NCBI GenBank assembly: GCA_001725945.1
Contig: LRMT01000087.1
Coordinates: 1-48,349, forward strand
Reading direction: 5' to 3'
DNA: 48,349 bases
Source: Cupriavidus sp. UYMMa02A
Lineage (GTDB): Bacteria; Pseudomonadota; Gammaproteobacteria; Burkholderiales; Burkholderiaceae
Numbering within the stretch: position 1 is the stretch's first letter; every line of letters starts with the position of its first letter. Under the pieces are notes generated by a model, which was given only the letters and a program-made list of their open reading frames with translations, made no database searches and was not told the origin of the DNA. Position numbers and translations under genes: made by a program. Below, one piece after another: positions 26,715 to 35,879 of the stretch.

Positions 26715-27358
26715 GAGACGACCTCGACGCCGGCGTCGAGCCGTCGGTGCCCGCCTGGGCGGTCTTTGGCGACCTGATGTCCGTGGTGCTCGGGGCCTTC
26801 GTGCTGATCCTGCTGGGGGTCATCGGTGCCCAGATGGAACTGACGGCCAGGCTCGAGAAAGAAGCGAAGCAGCGCCAGGAGGAAATTCAGCGCCGCGAGA
26901 GCCTGGAAAAGGCGCTGGCGGCGCCGCTGGCCGCAGGCCGCGTGACGCTCGTGAACGGCCGCATCGGCATCAATGGCAGCGTGCTGTTTGCGCTCAACTC
27001 GGACCAGCTCCAGCCGCAGGGCCGTGACGTGCTGAAGAGCCTGGCCGGGCCGCTGTCGGCCTACCTGCGCTCGCGCGACGAGATCCTGATGGTGAGCGGC
27101 TTTACCGACGACCAGCAGGTCCGCGAAGGCAACCGCCGCTTTGCCGACAACTGGGAGCTGTCCGCCCAGCGCGCGCTGACGGTGACCCGCGCGCTGATCG
27201 ATGCGGGCATCCCGCCCTCTTCCGTGTTCTCGGCCGCGTTCGGTTCCGGGCAACCGGTGACATCGAACGCGGACGAGGCCGGCCGCGCCAGGAACCGGCG
27301 CGTGGAAATCGCACCGGTGCCGCGTGTATCCATGGGAACGGTGAAGCCGCATGGGTAG
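26711..27358 (+). CDS. MotB/OmpA-like peptidoglycan-binding protein
   Basis: A 215-residue protein with one N-terminal membrane span (about 17-39). The span opens with FGDLMSVVLGAF, whose Asp21 matches the proton-binding Asp of MotB, ExbD and ZorB. A short coiled coil (residues 42-70) leads to an OmpA-type peptidoglycan-binding domain with SGFTDDQ, the LSAQRALTVTRAL helix and NRRVEI near the end. It overlaps DUF802 by ATGA and DUF2894 by eight bases. It is the probable stator partner of the DUF802 protein. Confidence 0.88.
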   Translation: MRDDLDAGVEPSVPAWAVFGDLMSVVLGAFVLILLGVIGAQMELTARLEKEAKQRQEEIQRRESLEKALAAPLAAGRVTLVNGRIGINGSVLFALNSDQLQPQGRDVLKSLAGPLSAYLRSRDEILMVSGFTDDQQVREGNRRFADNWELSAQRALTVTRALIDAGIPPSSVFSAAFGSGQPVTSNADEAGRARNRRVEIAPVPRVSMGTVKPHG

Positions 27359-28004
27359 CGACGCCGTGCGCGACGCCCTGGCCGCATGGCGCGAGCGCGG
27401 CGCCGACCGTGTCGACCCGGTGCGGTATCGCTTCATCGAAGCGATGGCACGGCGCGCGGCCGGATACAGCGGCGATGCGCGGCGCCTGCTCGATGGCAGG
27501 TTGTCTGAACTCCTGAGCGCCTATGGCGACGCCGTGGAGCAGGCCTCACGCCAGGGCGAAGCCACAGGCGATGCGCCACGCACGCACGCATCTGCGCGCG
27601 GCGCGCTGGCTGACGTGGTCGACTACATCGCGCGGCACGCGCACGTGCCGGATGCCGCCTCCGTCGCCGGCGTCGCGACGCCACGCAGCACGACACGTGC
27701 AGAGCCGGGGCTGATCGACTACTTCCGCGATACCTGGACGCGAGTCAGCGCCAGCCAGCAGTTGCAGCAGTCGCTCGATCGGGTGCCCGAGCATGCGGGG
27801 CCGCTCAACTCGAGCCACCTCGTGCATCGCTCGCTGACGCTGATGCGGGAAATGTCCCCGGGATATTTCGAGCAGTTCCTGTCGTACGTGGATGCGTTGA
27901 CGTGGCTTGAACAGATGAATGCCGGCGGTGTCGTGGCCAGCAAGGAAGCGCCGCGTGCCGGGGTGGTGAAGAAGGCGGCCGTTCGGGGCCGGACGCGCAA
28001 GTAA
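27351..28004 (+). CDS. DUF2894 protein
   Basis: Last gene of the four-gene operon, 217 residues. It is soluble and helical; ARWRERG-like N-terminal pattern (AAWRERGADRVDPVRYRFIEAMARRA) and the C-terminal LVHRSLTLMREMSPGYFEQFLSYVDALTWLEQM-type block, given here only in outline, identify DUF2894. The middle (about 75-120) is low complexity. There are no membrane spans or catalytic motifs. The start overlaps the MotB-like gene by eight bases, so expression is coupled. It is presumably a cytosolic accessory of the motor-like complex; the role is unknown. Confidence 0.8.
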   Translation: MGSDAVRDALAAWRERGADRVDPVRYRFIEAMARRAAGYSGDARRLLDGRLSELLSAYGDAVEQASRQGEATGDAPRTHASARGALADVVDYIARHAHVPDAASVAGVATPRSTTRAEPGLIDYFRDTWTRVSASQQLQQSLDRVPEHAGPLNSSHLVHRSLTLMREMSPGYFEQFLSYVDALTWLEQMNAGGVVASKEAPRAGVVKKAAVRGRTRK

Positions 28005-28031
28005 GGCGCCCTGTTTGGAGGTCATCAGCTA

Positions 28032-28316
28032 TCAACGCCGCTTCTCTTGCCGGTCCAGTTCATCCAGTTCCGCGAACACCTCCTCGATGTCGGAAAACTT
28101 TCCCTGTTCGATCTGCTTTTGCCCAAGGGCAATAGTCTTCAGCAGGGCCAATGTCTGCCGGTCGGATTCGTAGCTCCGAAGGTCCTGGACCACGAGCTTG
28201 GCGTCGCCGTCCTGGATGATGATCAATGGTTCTACGAATTCAGCGAGATCTTTGACGATCTGCGCAGCTTCACCCTTGAGATAGCTGATCGGCTTGACGT
28301 TATTGGCTATACGCAT
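28032..28316 (-). CDS. Phd/YefM-type antitoxin, apparently orphan
   Basis: A 94-residue protein with the Phd/YefM N-terminal pattern (NNVKPISYLKGEAAQIVKDL and PLIIIQDGDAKLVVQD), which forms a DNA-binding dimer. The C-terminus is charged (DELDRQEKRR), as in toxin-neutralising tails. ATG 28316 has AGGAG seven bases upstream. No RelE/ParE/Doc-type toxin gene is downstream: after 27 bases the convergent DUF2894 gene begins. The toxin may be lost or encoded elsewhere, or the protein may act only as a regulator. Confidence 0.8.
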   Translation of the reverse strand: MRIANNVKPISYLKGEAAQIVKDLAEFVEPLIIIQDGDAKLVVQDLRSYESDRQTLALLKTIALGQKQIEQGKFSDIEEVFAELDELDRQEKRR

Positions 28317-28397
28317 CGCATGGCTCCTGTGGAGGCTGGGTAGACCGAACATTGTCCGCTAACAGTCTTGCGGCAAGTTTGCGATGCGCCATTCCGT

Positions 28398-29423
28398 TCA
28401 CTCCAACGCCACCCCCGTATCCGCCGTCAGCTTCAGTACCACTGGCAGGTATGCCTTATAAGCCGTCACGGCTTCTCCGGGGAGATTGCCCAGTGGCTCC
28501 GCCCCCATCTCCTCGATCTTCTGGCTCACCGCCGGGCTCCTGACCAGTTCGCTGACTTCGCGTCCCAGCCGCTCGACCAGCACATCGGGTGTCTTGGCCG
28601 GCGCGAGCAGGCTCACGGGGCCGACCAGCGCAAAGGCCTGGTCCTTGTAGCCGGACTCGGCAAAGGTCGGCACATCGGGCAGCGCATGCGCCCGGGTGGG
28701 GCCCACCACCGCCAGCGCGCGCAGCCTGCCGTCGGCGATATGCTGCTTGAGCGCCGTGATCGAGCCCACCGTCAGGTTCACCTGCCCGCCGAGCAGGTCC
28801 GTGATCATCGGTCCTTCGCCGCGGTATGGCACGTGCAGCATGTCGATCCCGTAGGCCTTGCCAAGGTACGCCTGGATCGTATGCGGCTGCGTGCCCGGCC
28901 CCCATGATCCCATCACCAGCTTGCCCGGCTGCTTCTTCGCATAGGCAATCAGCTCCGCCACCGTCTTCACCGGCACCGACGCGTTGACGGCCATCACCGT
29001 GCGCGCGACGGCCACGTCGGAGATCGGCCGAAGGTCCGTGCGCGGGTCATAGGGCAGCCGCTTGTACAGCGCGATATTGGCCGTGATCGGCCCCGGAATC
29101 GTCATCAGCAAGGTGTAGCCGTCCGGCGCCGACTTGGCGACATAGTCCGTGCCGATACTGCCACCCGCACCCGCGCGGTTCTCGATCACTACGGGCTGGC
29201 CGAGGCGCCGCGACAGGCCATCGGCCACCGTGCGCGCCAGCGTATCGGTCAGTCCGCCCGGCGGATACGGCACCACCATGCGGATCGGCTTAGACGGATA
29301 AGCGTCGGCGGCCTGCCCGACGCACGGCGCCACGGACAGCACCAGTGCCGCGGCACGCAGTACGCGCATGGAAATCGACAACGCTTGGCGCCGGCCGGCA
29401 CGAACTGGGCGGTGAATGGTCAT
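28398..29423 (-). CDS. Bug-family (TctC-like) periplasmic binding protein
   Basis: Solute receptor of the tripartite tricarboxylate transporter type, 341 residues. An N-terminal signal peptide ends near AQAADAYPSK. The Bug signatures KPIRMVVPYPPGG, GQPVVIENRAGAGG and DGYTLL are all visible, followed by GKLVMGSWGPGT. It would bind a carboxylate in the periplasm; no TctA/TctB membrane genes are nearby, as is common for Bug proteins in this family. It is divergent from the DUF1254 gene and shares palindromic sites with it in the intergenic region. Confidence 0.9.
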   Translation of the reverse strand: MTIHRPVRAGRRQALSISMRVLRAAALVLSVAPCVGQAADAYPSKPIRMVVPYPPGGLTDTLARTVADGLSRRLGQPVVIENRAGAGGSIGTDYVAKSAPDGYTLLMTIPGPITANIALYKRLPYDPRTDLRPISDVAVARTVMAVNASVPVKTVAELIAYAKKQPGKLVMGSWGPGTQPHTIQAYLGKAYGIDMLHVPYRGEGPMITDLLGGQVNLTVGSITALKQHIADGRLRALAVVGPTRAHALPDVPTFAESGYKDQAFALVGPVSLLAPAKTPDVLVERLGREVSELVRSPAVSQKIEEMGAEPLGNLPGEAVTAYKAYLPVVLKLTADTGVALE

Positions 29424-29485
29424 GCTGTCTCCACGTAGCCGGGCAGCGCCGCCAGCGGCGGATGGCCTTGTCGGGTCGCCCTAAT

Positions 29486-29614
29486 TTAATGCAATGCATT
29501 AATTACAGGCAGAATGTAGCAGAGCACCGGCGCGAACCGGCATGGTGGAAACCCCAATGCCTGCGCAGGCGGGCAGCGCCTAATCTGTTTGCACACTTTA
29601 ATACGATGAATTAA
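29486..29614. promoter_or_regulatory. Paired TetR-type operators between Bug and DUF1254 genes
   Basis: TTAAT-GCAATGC-ATTAA (29486-29502) and TTAAT-ACGATGA-ATTAA (29598-29614) share the same five-base arms and seven-base spacer. One lies 63 bases before the Bug start and the other 15 bases before the DUF1254 start. The TetR protein encoded at 30986-31739 is the obvious candidate to bind them. Confidence 0.65.
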
Positions 29615-29628
29615 CCTGCCGGACCGCC

Positions 29629-30960
29629 ATGAACGCACCTCGCACCCCCGCCTCCGACCGTGCCGCGCTTGTGCGCGACGCCATCGTGTACACCTATCCG
29701 CTCTACGAGATGGCACGCATGCGCGCCGCCACATGTCCACGGCGCGGCCCCGACGGCGCCTTTGCCGGCGACACGCCGGACAATACGCTGCGCTGGGTCA
29801 ACCAGCTTTTCCACTCGCGCGTGCTGCTCGGGCCCCAGCACCGGCAGGTGGTCACGCCGAACAACGACACGCTCTACACCAATGCGTGGCTCGATCTGTC
29901 AGAAGGACCGGTGTGTGTGAGCGTGCCGGACACCGCGGGACGCTACTACGTGCTGGGCCTGCTCGATGCGTATACCAATCCGTTCGGCGGGATCGGCAGC
30001 CGGACCACCGGCACCGGCGCCGGACGCTTCCTGCTGCATGGCCCACGCTGGCAAGGCGACACCCCGGCGGGCATGCAGGCGATCGCCTGCCCGACCGACG
30101 CAATCTGGATGATCGGCCGCTGGCTCGTCGACGGCGAGCCGACCTGCCCGCCGTGCATCGCCTGCAAGATGCGGTCAGCCTCACGCGCCCCGATGGCACG
30201 CCGGCCGCGCGCGCGTTCGACGTGGGCATGCAGGCCGGCGAGCGCGCGGGGGATCCCGTGCGCTTTGCTGCGGTGGTCAACCGCATGCTGCGCGACAACC
30301 CGCCTCCGGCCAGCGAGGCGGACCACGTCGCCCGCTTTGCCGCCGTCGGCATCGGTGCGGATTGCAACGCGCAGGCGATGGACGAAGCACAGCGCGATGC
30401 CATCGCGTCGGCGCTGGCCGAGCTCGACGCAGAACTCGCCGCGCCGGTCCCTTCGGATCTTGGCGGCGGCTGGTCGCTGCCGGTCGAATTGCTGTCGACG
30501 TTCGGCGAACGCTATGACGAGCGAGCGCTGGTGGCACGCAACTACATCGGCGCGCTGGGCATGGAGGAAGCGATGTACCTGATCGCGGACTGCGATGGCG
30601 ACGGGCAACCGCTTGACGGCCGTGCCAGCTACGAGCTGGTCTTCCCGGCCGGAGGCCTGCCACAGGTCGACGCGTTCTGGTCGCTGACGCTGTACCGCAA
30701 ATCCGACTGCATGCTCGTCGAGAATCCACTGTGCCGGTATTCGCTCGGGGACCGCTCGCCGGATCTGCGCCACGAAGCCGATGGCAGCCTGCGCCTGCTT
30801 CTTGGCATGCGCGCTCCGGAGCGCCGGCCTTGCAAGGCAACTGGCTGCGGCCCCCGACGAGCCTTTCTATGTCACGTTGCGCCTGTACGTGCCGCGCCGG
30901 CCTCACCTGGACAAGACCTTCGCCTATCCGCCCATCCGGCGCGTCACCGGCATGAAGTGA
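29629..30960 (+). CDS. DUF1254/DUF1214 domain protein (three frameshifts)
   Basis: Protein of 444 residues after adding single bases near 30138, 30825 and 30856. The N-terminal DUF1254 part shows TPNNDTLYTNAWLDLS and the C-terminal DUF1214 part FWSLTLYRKSDCMLVEN, GNWLRPPDEPFYVTLRLY and a terminal RRVTGMK. The two domains occur together in widespread proteins with no settled function; there is no signal peptide here. It is divergent from a Bug protein and convergent with a TetR regulator, suggesting an inducible catabolic or detoxification unit. Confidence 0.82.
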
Positions 30961-30985
30961 TACTGGTGCCCGGCAGCGGCTGTGC

Positions 30986-31739
30986 TCAGTCCTGCCGCGC
31001 CTTGCCACCGCGGCGCGTCGCGCGCGTAGTCCGCGTGACCGGCCCGGTGAGCCCGGCGGTGCAGTAATCGGCCAGCTCGTCGACGGGCGGCGCGCCATGC
31101 TCGCCATGCGTGCGCTGGTACCAGTCCGCCAGCGAGAAGACGGTGCCGTGGTTGAACCACATCAGGCGGTAGTCCATCACCTTGGCGGGCAGGTCGGGCA
31201 ACGCGGCGGTGACCATCCGTCGCGTGCGGACCAGCCCGCTCACCGCGTTCTTGTCGAGCAGGTCCGCGTTGAACAGCGACGGGCTGAACATGGTCTGCGC
31301 GGCCACTTGCAGATAGCTCGCGCCCCATGCCGTCCCGACGACGGTATCGGCCAGCGCGCTGATCGACGCATGCACGATCGCACGCACATCGCCGGCCTTT
31401 CCCGCGGCTTCGACGTCATCGAGATAGGCATTGCGCAGGACGTTGATATGGGCCAGCCGCATATTCAGCAGATGCGCAACCAAGGCTCGCGCGAGCCGAA
31501 GTGGTAGTGCAATGCCGAGCGGTTGCGCTGGCGGCCTCGACCACGATCTGGCGCAGCGGCACCTGTTCGATACCGTGCTCGGCGAATAGTCGCTCGGCGA
31601 TTTCCAGCATGCGCATGGCGGTCTCGCTTTGCTGCGGGGGGGCTGGCGTGGCTGCCTCGGCCGGCGCGGCCTTGGCAGCACTGCTGGCGGGCTGGCCTGC
31701 CTCGGCGACGAGAGAACTGAGGGTGCGGATGCGGGGCAT
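30986..31739 (-). CDS. TetR-family transcriptional regulator (two frameshifts)
   Basis: A 251-residue TetR protein after adding two bases near 31530 and 31488. After a Pro/Ala-rich leader, the HTH reads IAERLFAEHGIEQVPLRQIVV followed by QRNRSALHYHFGSREALVAH, and a long ligand-binding domain follows. It is convergent with the DUF1254 gene (25-base gap). The paired TTAAT-N7-ATTAA sites at 29486-29614 are its likely targets. The ligand is unknown. Nothing else is visible in the 249 bases up to the exonuclease gene. Confidence 0.83.
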
Positions 31740-31988
31740 GCCGGAGGGGAAAGCGGATGGAAGGTGTCCGATTATCAGAGGGTGGGGCGTTCAGGCAATT
31801 GGGGATTAGTGGGTGCGGCCGTTTCGACGAGCCCCAACACCAAAACCCAGCCCGTTTTGTCAGACCAAACCGACACCCAAATCGGCCGCCGCCAGCTCCA
31901 CGACGTCAGGCACCGGAAGTATGATGCCCACGTCTCTCACCGCAAGCATCGCGGCCGCTCGCCGATCGCAGTGCATCAGGAGGCCCGC

Positions 31989-33093
31989 GTGGACCACCCG
32001 AGTCCATCCCAATCCCAAACCCTCCGAGCCAGCGACCTCATCATCGCGCGCCCGGAGGGCCTGTACTGCCCGCCCGGCGACTTCTTCATCGACCCCTGCG
32101 CCCGGTGGAACGCGCAGTCATCACCCACGCCCACTCCGACCATGCCCGCTTCGGCCACGCGCACTACCTGTGCGCCGAGCCCGGCCGCGGCGTGCTGCTG
32201 GCACGGCTGCCCGATATTCGACTCGACACGCTGCCTTACGGCCAACGCATGACCCACCACGGCGTCACGCTGAGCCTGCATCCGGCCGGGCATGTGCTGG
32301 GTTCCGCGCAGGTGCGGCTGGAATACGGCGGCCAGGTGTGGGTGGCCTCCGGCGACTACAAGCTCGAAGCGGACGGCACCTGCGACCCGTTCGAGCCGGT
32401 GCGCTGCGACACCTTCATCACCGAAAGCACCTTCGGCCTGCCGATCTACCGCTGGCCGCCGCAGGCGGCGCTGATGGCCGAGATATTCGACTGGTGGCAA
32501 GCCAACGCGCAGGCAGGACGGGCCAGCGTTATCTATGCCTACACCTTCGGCAAGGCCCAACGCATCCTGCACGGCCTGCTGCGCCACGCCGGCGCCAATG
32601 GCCTGCCGGGACCGGTGATCGTTCACGGAGCGCTGGCCACGCTCAACGCCGCCTATGCCGACGCCGGGGTGGCACTGCCGCCGATGTCGCTGGCCATCGA
32701 CCTTGCGCCGCGCAGCCCGCTGCTGCGGCAAGCGCTGGTGGTTGCGCCCCCCTCCGCACAGCGCTCGTCGTGGCTGCGGCGCTTTGGTGATGCCTCCGAT
32801 GCGTTCGCCAGCGGCTGGATGCAGCTGCGCGGCACGCGCCGCGCCGCGGTGTGGACCGGGGCTTCGCGCTGTCCGACCATGCCGACTGGCCGGGACTGAT
32901 GAAGGCGATCGATGCCACCGGCGCCGACCGCGTGATCGTGACCCATGGCAATGTGCCGGTGATGGTCCGCTACCTGAGCGAGCGCGGCTGCCAGGCGCAG
33001 GCTTTCGACACTGAATACGGCGACGACGATGAATCGGCGCGCACCGAGGGGCAAGAGGGACCGGCCGCTGCCGGCGAGGAAGCGGCGCCATGA
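31989..33093 (+). CDS. Ligase-associated MBL-fold DNA exonuclease (two frameshifts)
   Basis: Metallo-beta-lactamase-fold nuclease of 368 residues after adding single bases near 32095 and 32851. The metal motif THAHSDHARFGH (H-x-H-x-D-H) is intact, as are HPAGHVLGSAQV, SGDYK and the C-terminal ALSDHADW and VTHGN motifs of the beta-CASP-like group. The GTG start at 31989 has AGGAGG five bases upstream. Its stop overlaps the ligase start (ATGA). In this family the exonuclease and ATP-dependent ligase work together in DNA repair; a predicted repair role follows from that. Confidence 0.85.
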
Positions 33094-34761
33094 AGGCCTT
33101 CGCCGACCTTTACGCTGCACTCGACGGCACCACTTCCACCAAGGCACGGCTGGCCGCGCTGGTGGACTACCTGCGCGCGGCGCCGCCGCAGGACGCCGCC
33201 TGGGCGGTGTATTTCCTCGCCGGCGGCAAGCCGCGACAGATCGTGCCGGTGTCCCTGCTGCGCGACATGGCGCGCCAGGCCGCCGACTTGCCCGACTGGC
33301 TGTTCGAAGAAAGTTACCAGGCCGTAGGGGACCTGGCAGAGACCATCGCACTGTTGCTGCCGGAACCCATGGATGCCGACCACGCCGGCCTGGCCGAATG
33401 GGTCGAACAGCGCCTGCTGCCGCTGCGCGGCTGCCGCCTGAAGCCCTTATGCCGCGCCTGGACGCGCTGTGGCGGCCGCTCGACGCGCACGGCAGGCTGG
33501 TGCTGTTCAAGCTGATCACCGGCGCCTTCCGAGTGGGCGTTTCGCGGCTGCTGGTGACGCGCGCGCTGGGCGAAGTGGCCGGCATCGATCCCAAGCGCGT
33601 GGCCGAGCGCATGGTCGGCTACACCGACCTGTCCGCGCGGCCCGATGCGGCACGGTTCCAGGCACTGCTCGCGCCGGAAAGCGAGGACGACCGCGAGCTG
33701 CGCGCCAGCGGCCAGCCTTACCCGTTCTTCCTCGCGCATCCGCTGCAAGCGCCGCTGGAGCAGTTCGACACGGTACTCGGCGACCCCGATGGCTGGATGG
33801 TCGAATGGAAGTGGGACGGCATCCGCGCGCAACTGGTCTGTCGTGGCAGCCAGACCTGGCTATGGTCGCGCGGCGAAGAACTGATCACCGAACGCTTTCC
33901 CGAGATCGTCGAGGCCGCGGCAGCACTGCCTGACGGCACCGTGCTCGATGGCGAGATCGTGATCTGGCAGCACGGCCGCGTGCAGCCCTTTGCGCTGCTG
34001 CAGCAGCGCATCGGCCGCAAGACGCTGAATGCGAAGCTGCTGCGCGAAGCGCCAGCCATCCTGATGGCCTACGACCTGCTCGAATGGCAAGGCGAGGACT
34101 GGCGCACCCGGCCGCAGGCCGAACGCCGCGCCCGGCTGGAACAGCTTGTCGCCCGGCACGTACACCCGGCGCTGGAGCTGAGCCCGCTGGTGCAGGCCGA
34201 CGCTGGGCGCATTTCGCCCGTCTGCGAGACGCCTCGCGCGACATGGGCGTGGAAGGCTTCATGCTCAAGGCCGCCAGCGCGGCCTATGGCGCCGGCCGCA
34301 CCAAGGACGTGGGCATCTGGTGGAAGTGGAAGATCGACCCGTACTCGGTCGATGCGGTGCTGGTCTACGCCCAGCGCGGCCATGGCCGCCGCGCGAGTCT
34401 CTATACCGACTTCACCTTCGCGGTCTGGAATGCACCACCCGGCACGCCCGGCCGCGCGCTGGTGCCTTTCGCCAAGGCGTACTCCGGCCTGACCGACGAC
34501 GAGATGCGCGCGGTCGACGCGATCGTGCGCCGAACCACGGTGGAGAAGTTCGGTCCGGTGCGCAGCGTGGAGCCGACGCAGGTGTTCGAGCTCGGCTTCG
34601 AAGGCATCGCCCGCAGCGGCCGGCACAAGAGCGGCATCGCGGTGCGCTTTCCGCGCATGCTGCGCTGGCGCACCGACAAGCCGATCGAAGAGGCCGATAC
34701 GCTGGCCACGCTGGAGGGGATGCTGCCCGGCGCCGCCGCGCCGCGCGAGGATGCGGCCTAA
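33090..34761 (+). CDS. ATP-dependent DNA ligase, exonuclease-associated type (two frameshifts)
   Basis: ATP-dependent DNA ligase of 557 residues after adding single bases near 33445 and 34198. The N-terminal DNA-binding domain (about 1-200) precedes the nucleotidyltransferase motif EWKWDGIR, with Lys241 as the AMP-accepting residue. Later motifs include LDGEIVIW (motif III), GVEGFMLK (motif IV) and WWKWKIDP (motif V). It is coupled to the exonuclease by ATGA overlap. The Lhr-type helicase and phosphoesterase often found with this pair are not in the window. It ends 47 bases before a convergent Bug gene. Confidence 0.88.
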
Positions 34762-34808
34762 GCCGGCACCCGCCGCGCCAGCATGCGCCGCCACATCACG
34801 CGCGCTCA

Positions 34809-35831
34809 TCAATCCAGCGTAATCCCCTCGCGCTGGATCACCGCGCCCCAGCTCGCATCTTCCTTCTCGATGCGCTTGGCGAAGGCTGCCGAATCGATCA
34901 TCACCACATCCCCCTGCTGTCCCAGCGCAGCCCTGGCCTTGCTGTCCTCCAGCACCCCGCGCGTGATCGCATGGAGCTTCTGTACGATCTGCGGCGGCGT
35001 GCCGGCCGGCGCGAGCATGCCGATCCAGAAGCTCACATTGAACGGCGTGATGCCGAGTTCTTCGAGCGTGGGCACGTCCGGCAACTGCGCCATCCGCGTT
35101 GACGAACTCACCGCCAGCGGCTTCAGCTTCCCCACCTTGATCTGCGGCAGCGCGGTCCACGTGTCAAACGCGGTTTCGAGTTCCCCGCTCATCACCGCCA
35201 TCTCCGCCTGCGCGGCCGACTTGTAGGGAATATGCGTGGTCTTGATCTTCGTCCGGTTGTTCAGCATGGCGAAGCTCAGGTGCGCGATATTGCCGGGGCC
35301 CGCCGAGCCATAGCTGATCTTGCCCGGATGCTGCGCGGCGAACCTGACCAGATCCGGCACCGTGCCGACCGCGTTCTTCTGCGACCACTCCGGGTTCGTG
35401 ACGAGGATGAACGGCGCCTCGAGCACCAGCGTGACCGGCGCGAAATCCTTCGGCTTGTAGTTGCTCTTCTTGTACACCTGATGATTGATGGTGATGCTGC
35501 TCGAGTTCGTCAGCAGCAGCGTGTAGCCATCCGGCGCCGCCCGGGCCGCCTCCGCCACGCCGATCAGCCCGTTTGCGCCGGGCTTGTTGTCGACGATCAC
35601 AGGCTGCCCCAGCGACTTGCTGAGCTGTTCAGACACGACGCGTGCCACGGTATCGGTGAACGACCCTGCCGGGAACGGCACGATCATCCTGATGGGCTTG
35701 TTCGGCCAGTTCGCGCCCTGCGCGGCGGCCGGCCCGGCCGTGGTGCAAGCCAGCGCGATCAGCGCGGCGCCTGCCAGTCCGAAGTGGCGTGCGGCCTGCC
35801 GGCAGCGCGAAGCAAAGTTGATTTTCTGCAT
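34809..35831 (-). CDS. Bug-family (TctC-like) periplasmic binding protein
   Basis: Solute receptor of 340 residues with a signal peptide (hydrophobic 18-34, cleavage near PAAAQGANWP). The Bug motifs KPIRMIVPFPAGS, GQPVIVDNKPGANG and DGYTLLLTNSS are present. It is the last gene of the sigma-54-controlled carboxylase operon, 48 bases after the CoA-transferase gene. It probably delivers the carboxylic acid that the operon activates and carboxylates. It is only distantly similar to the Bug protein at 28398-29423. Confidence 0.88.
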   Translation of the reverse strand: MQKINFASRCRQAARHFGLAGAALIALACTTAGPAAAQGANWPNKPIRMIVPFPAGSFTDTVARVVSEQLSKSLGQPVIVDNKPGANGLIGVAEAARAAPDGYTLLLTNSSSITINHQVYKKSNYKPKDFAPVTLVLEAPFILVTNPEWSQKNAVGTVPDLVRFAAQHPGKISYGSAGPGNIAHLSFAMLNNRTKIKTTHIPYKSAAQAEMAVMSGELETAFDTWTALPQIKVGKLKPLAVSSSTRMAQLPDVPTLEELGITPFNVSFWIGMLAPAGTPPQIVQKLHAITRGVLEDSKARAALGQQGDVVMIDSAAFAKRIEKEDASWGAVIQREGITLD

Positions 35832-35879
35832 GCTTGTCTCCTGTTCGTGCTCGTTATGTTTTTGAATGCGTCAGCGGCC

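Noticed and set aside
28032..28316. Complete toxin-antitoxin pair
   Set aside because: No toxin-like frame was found on either side of the antitoxin gene.
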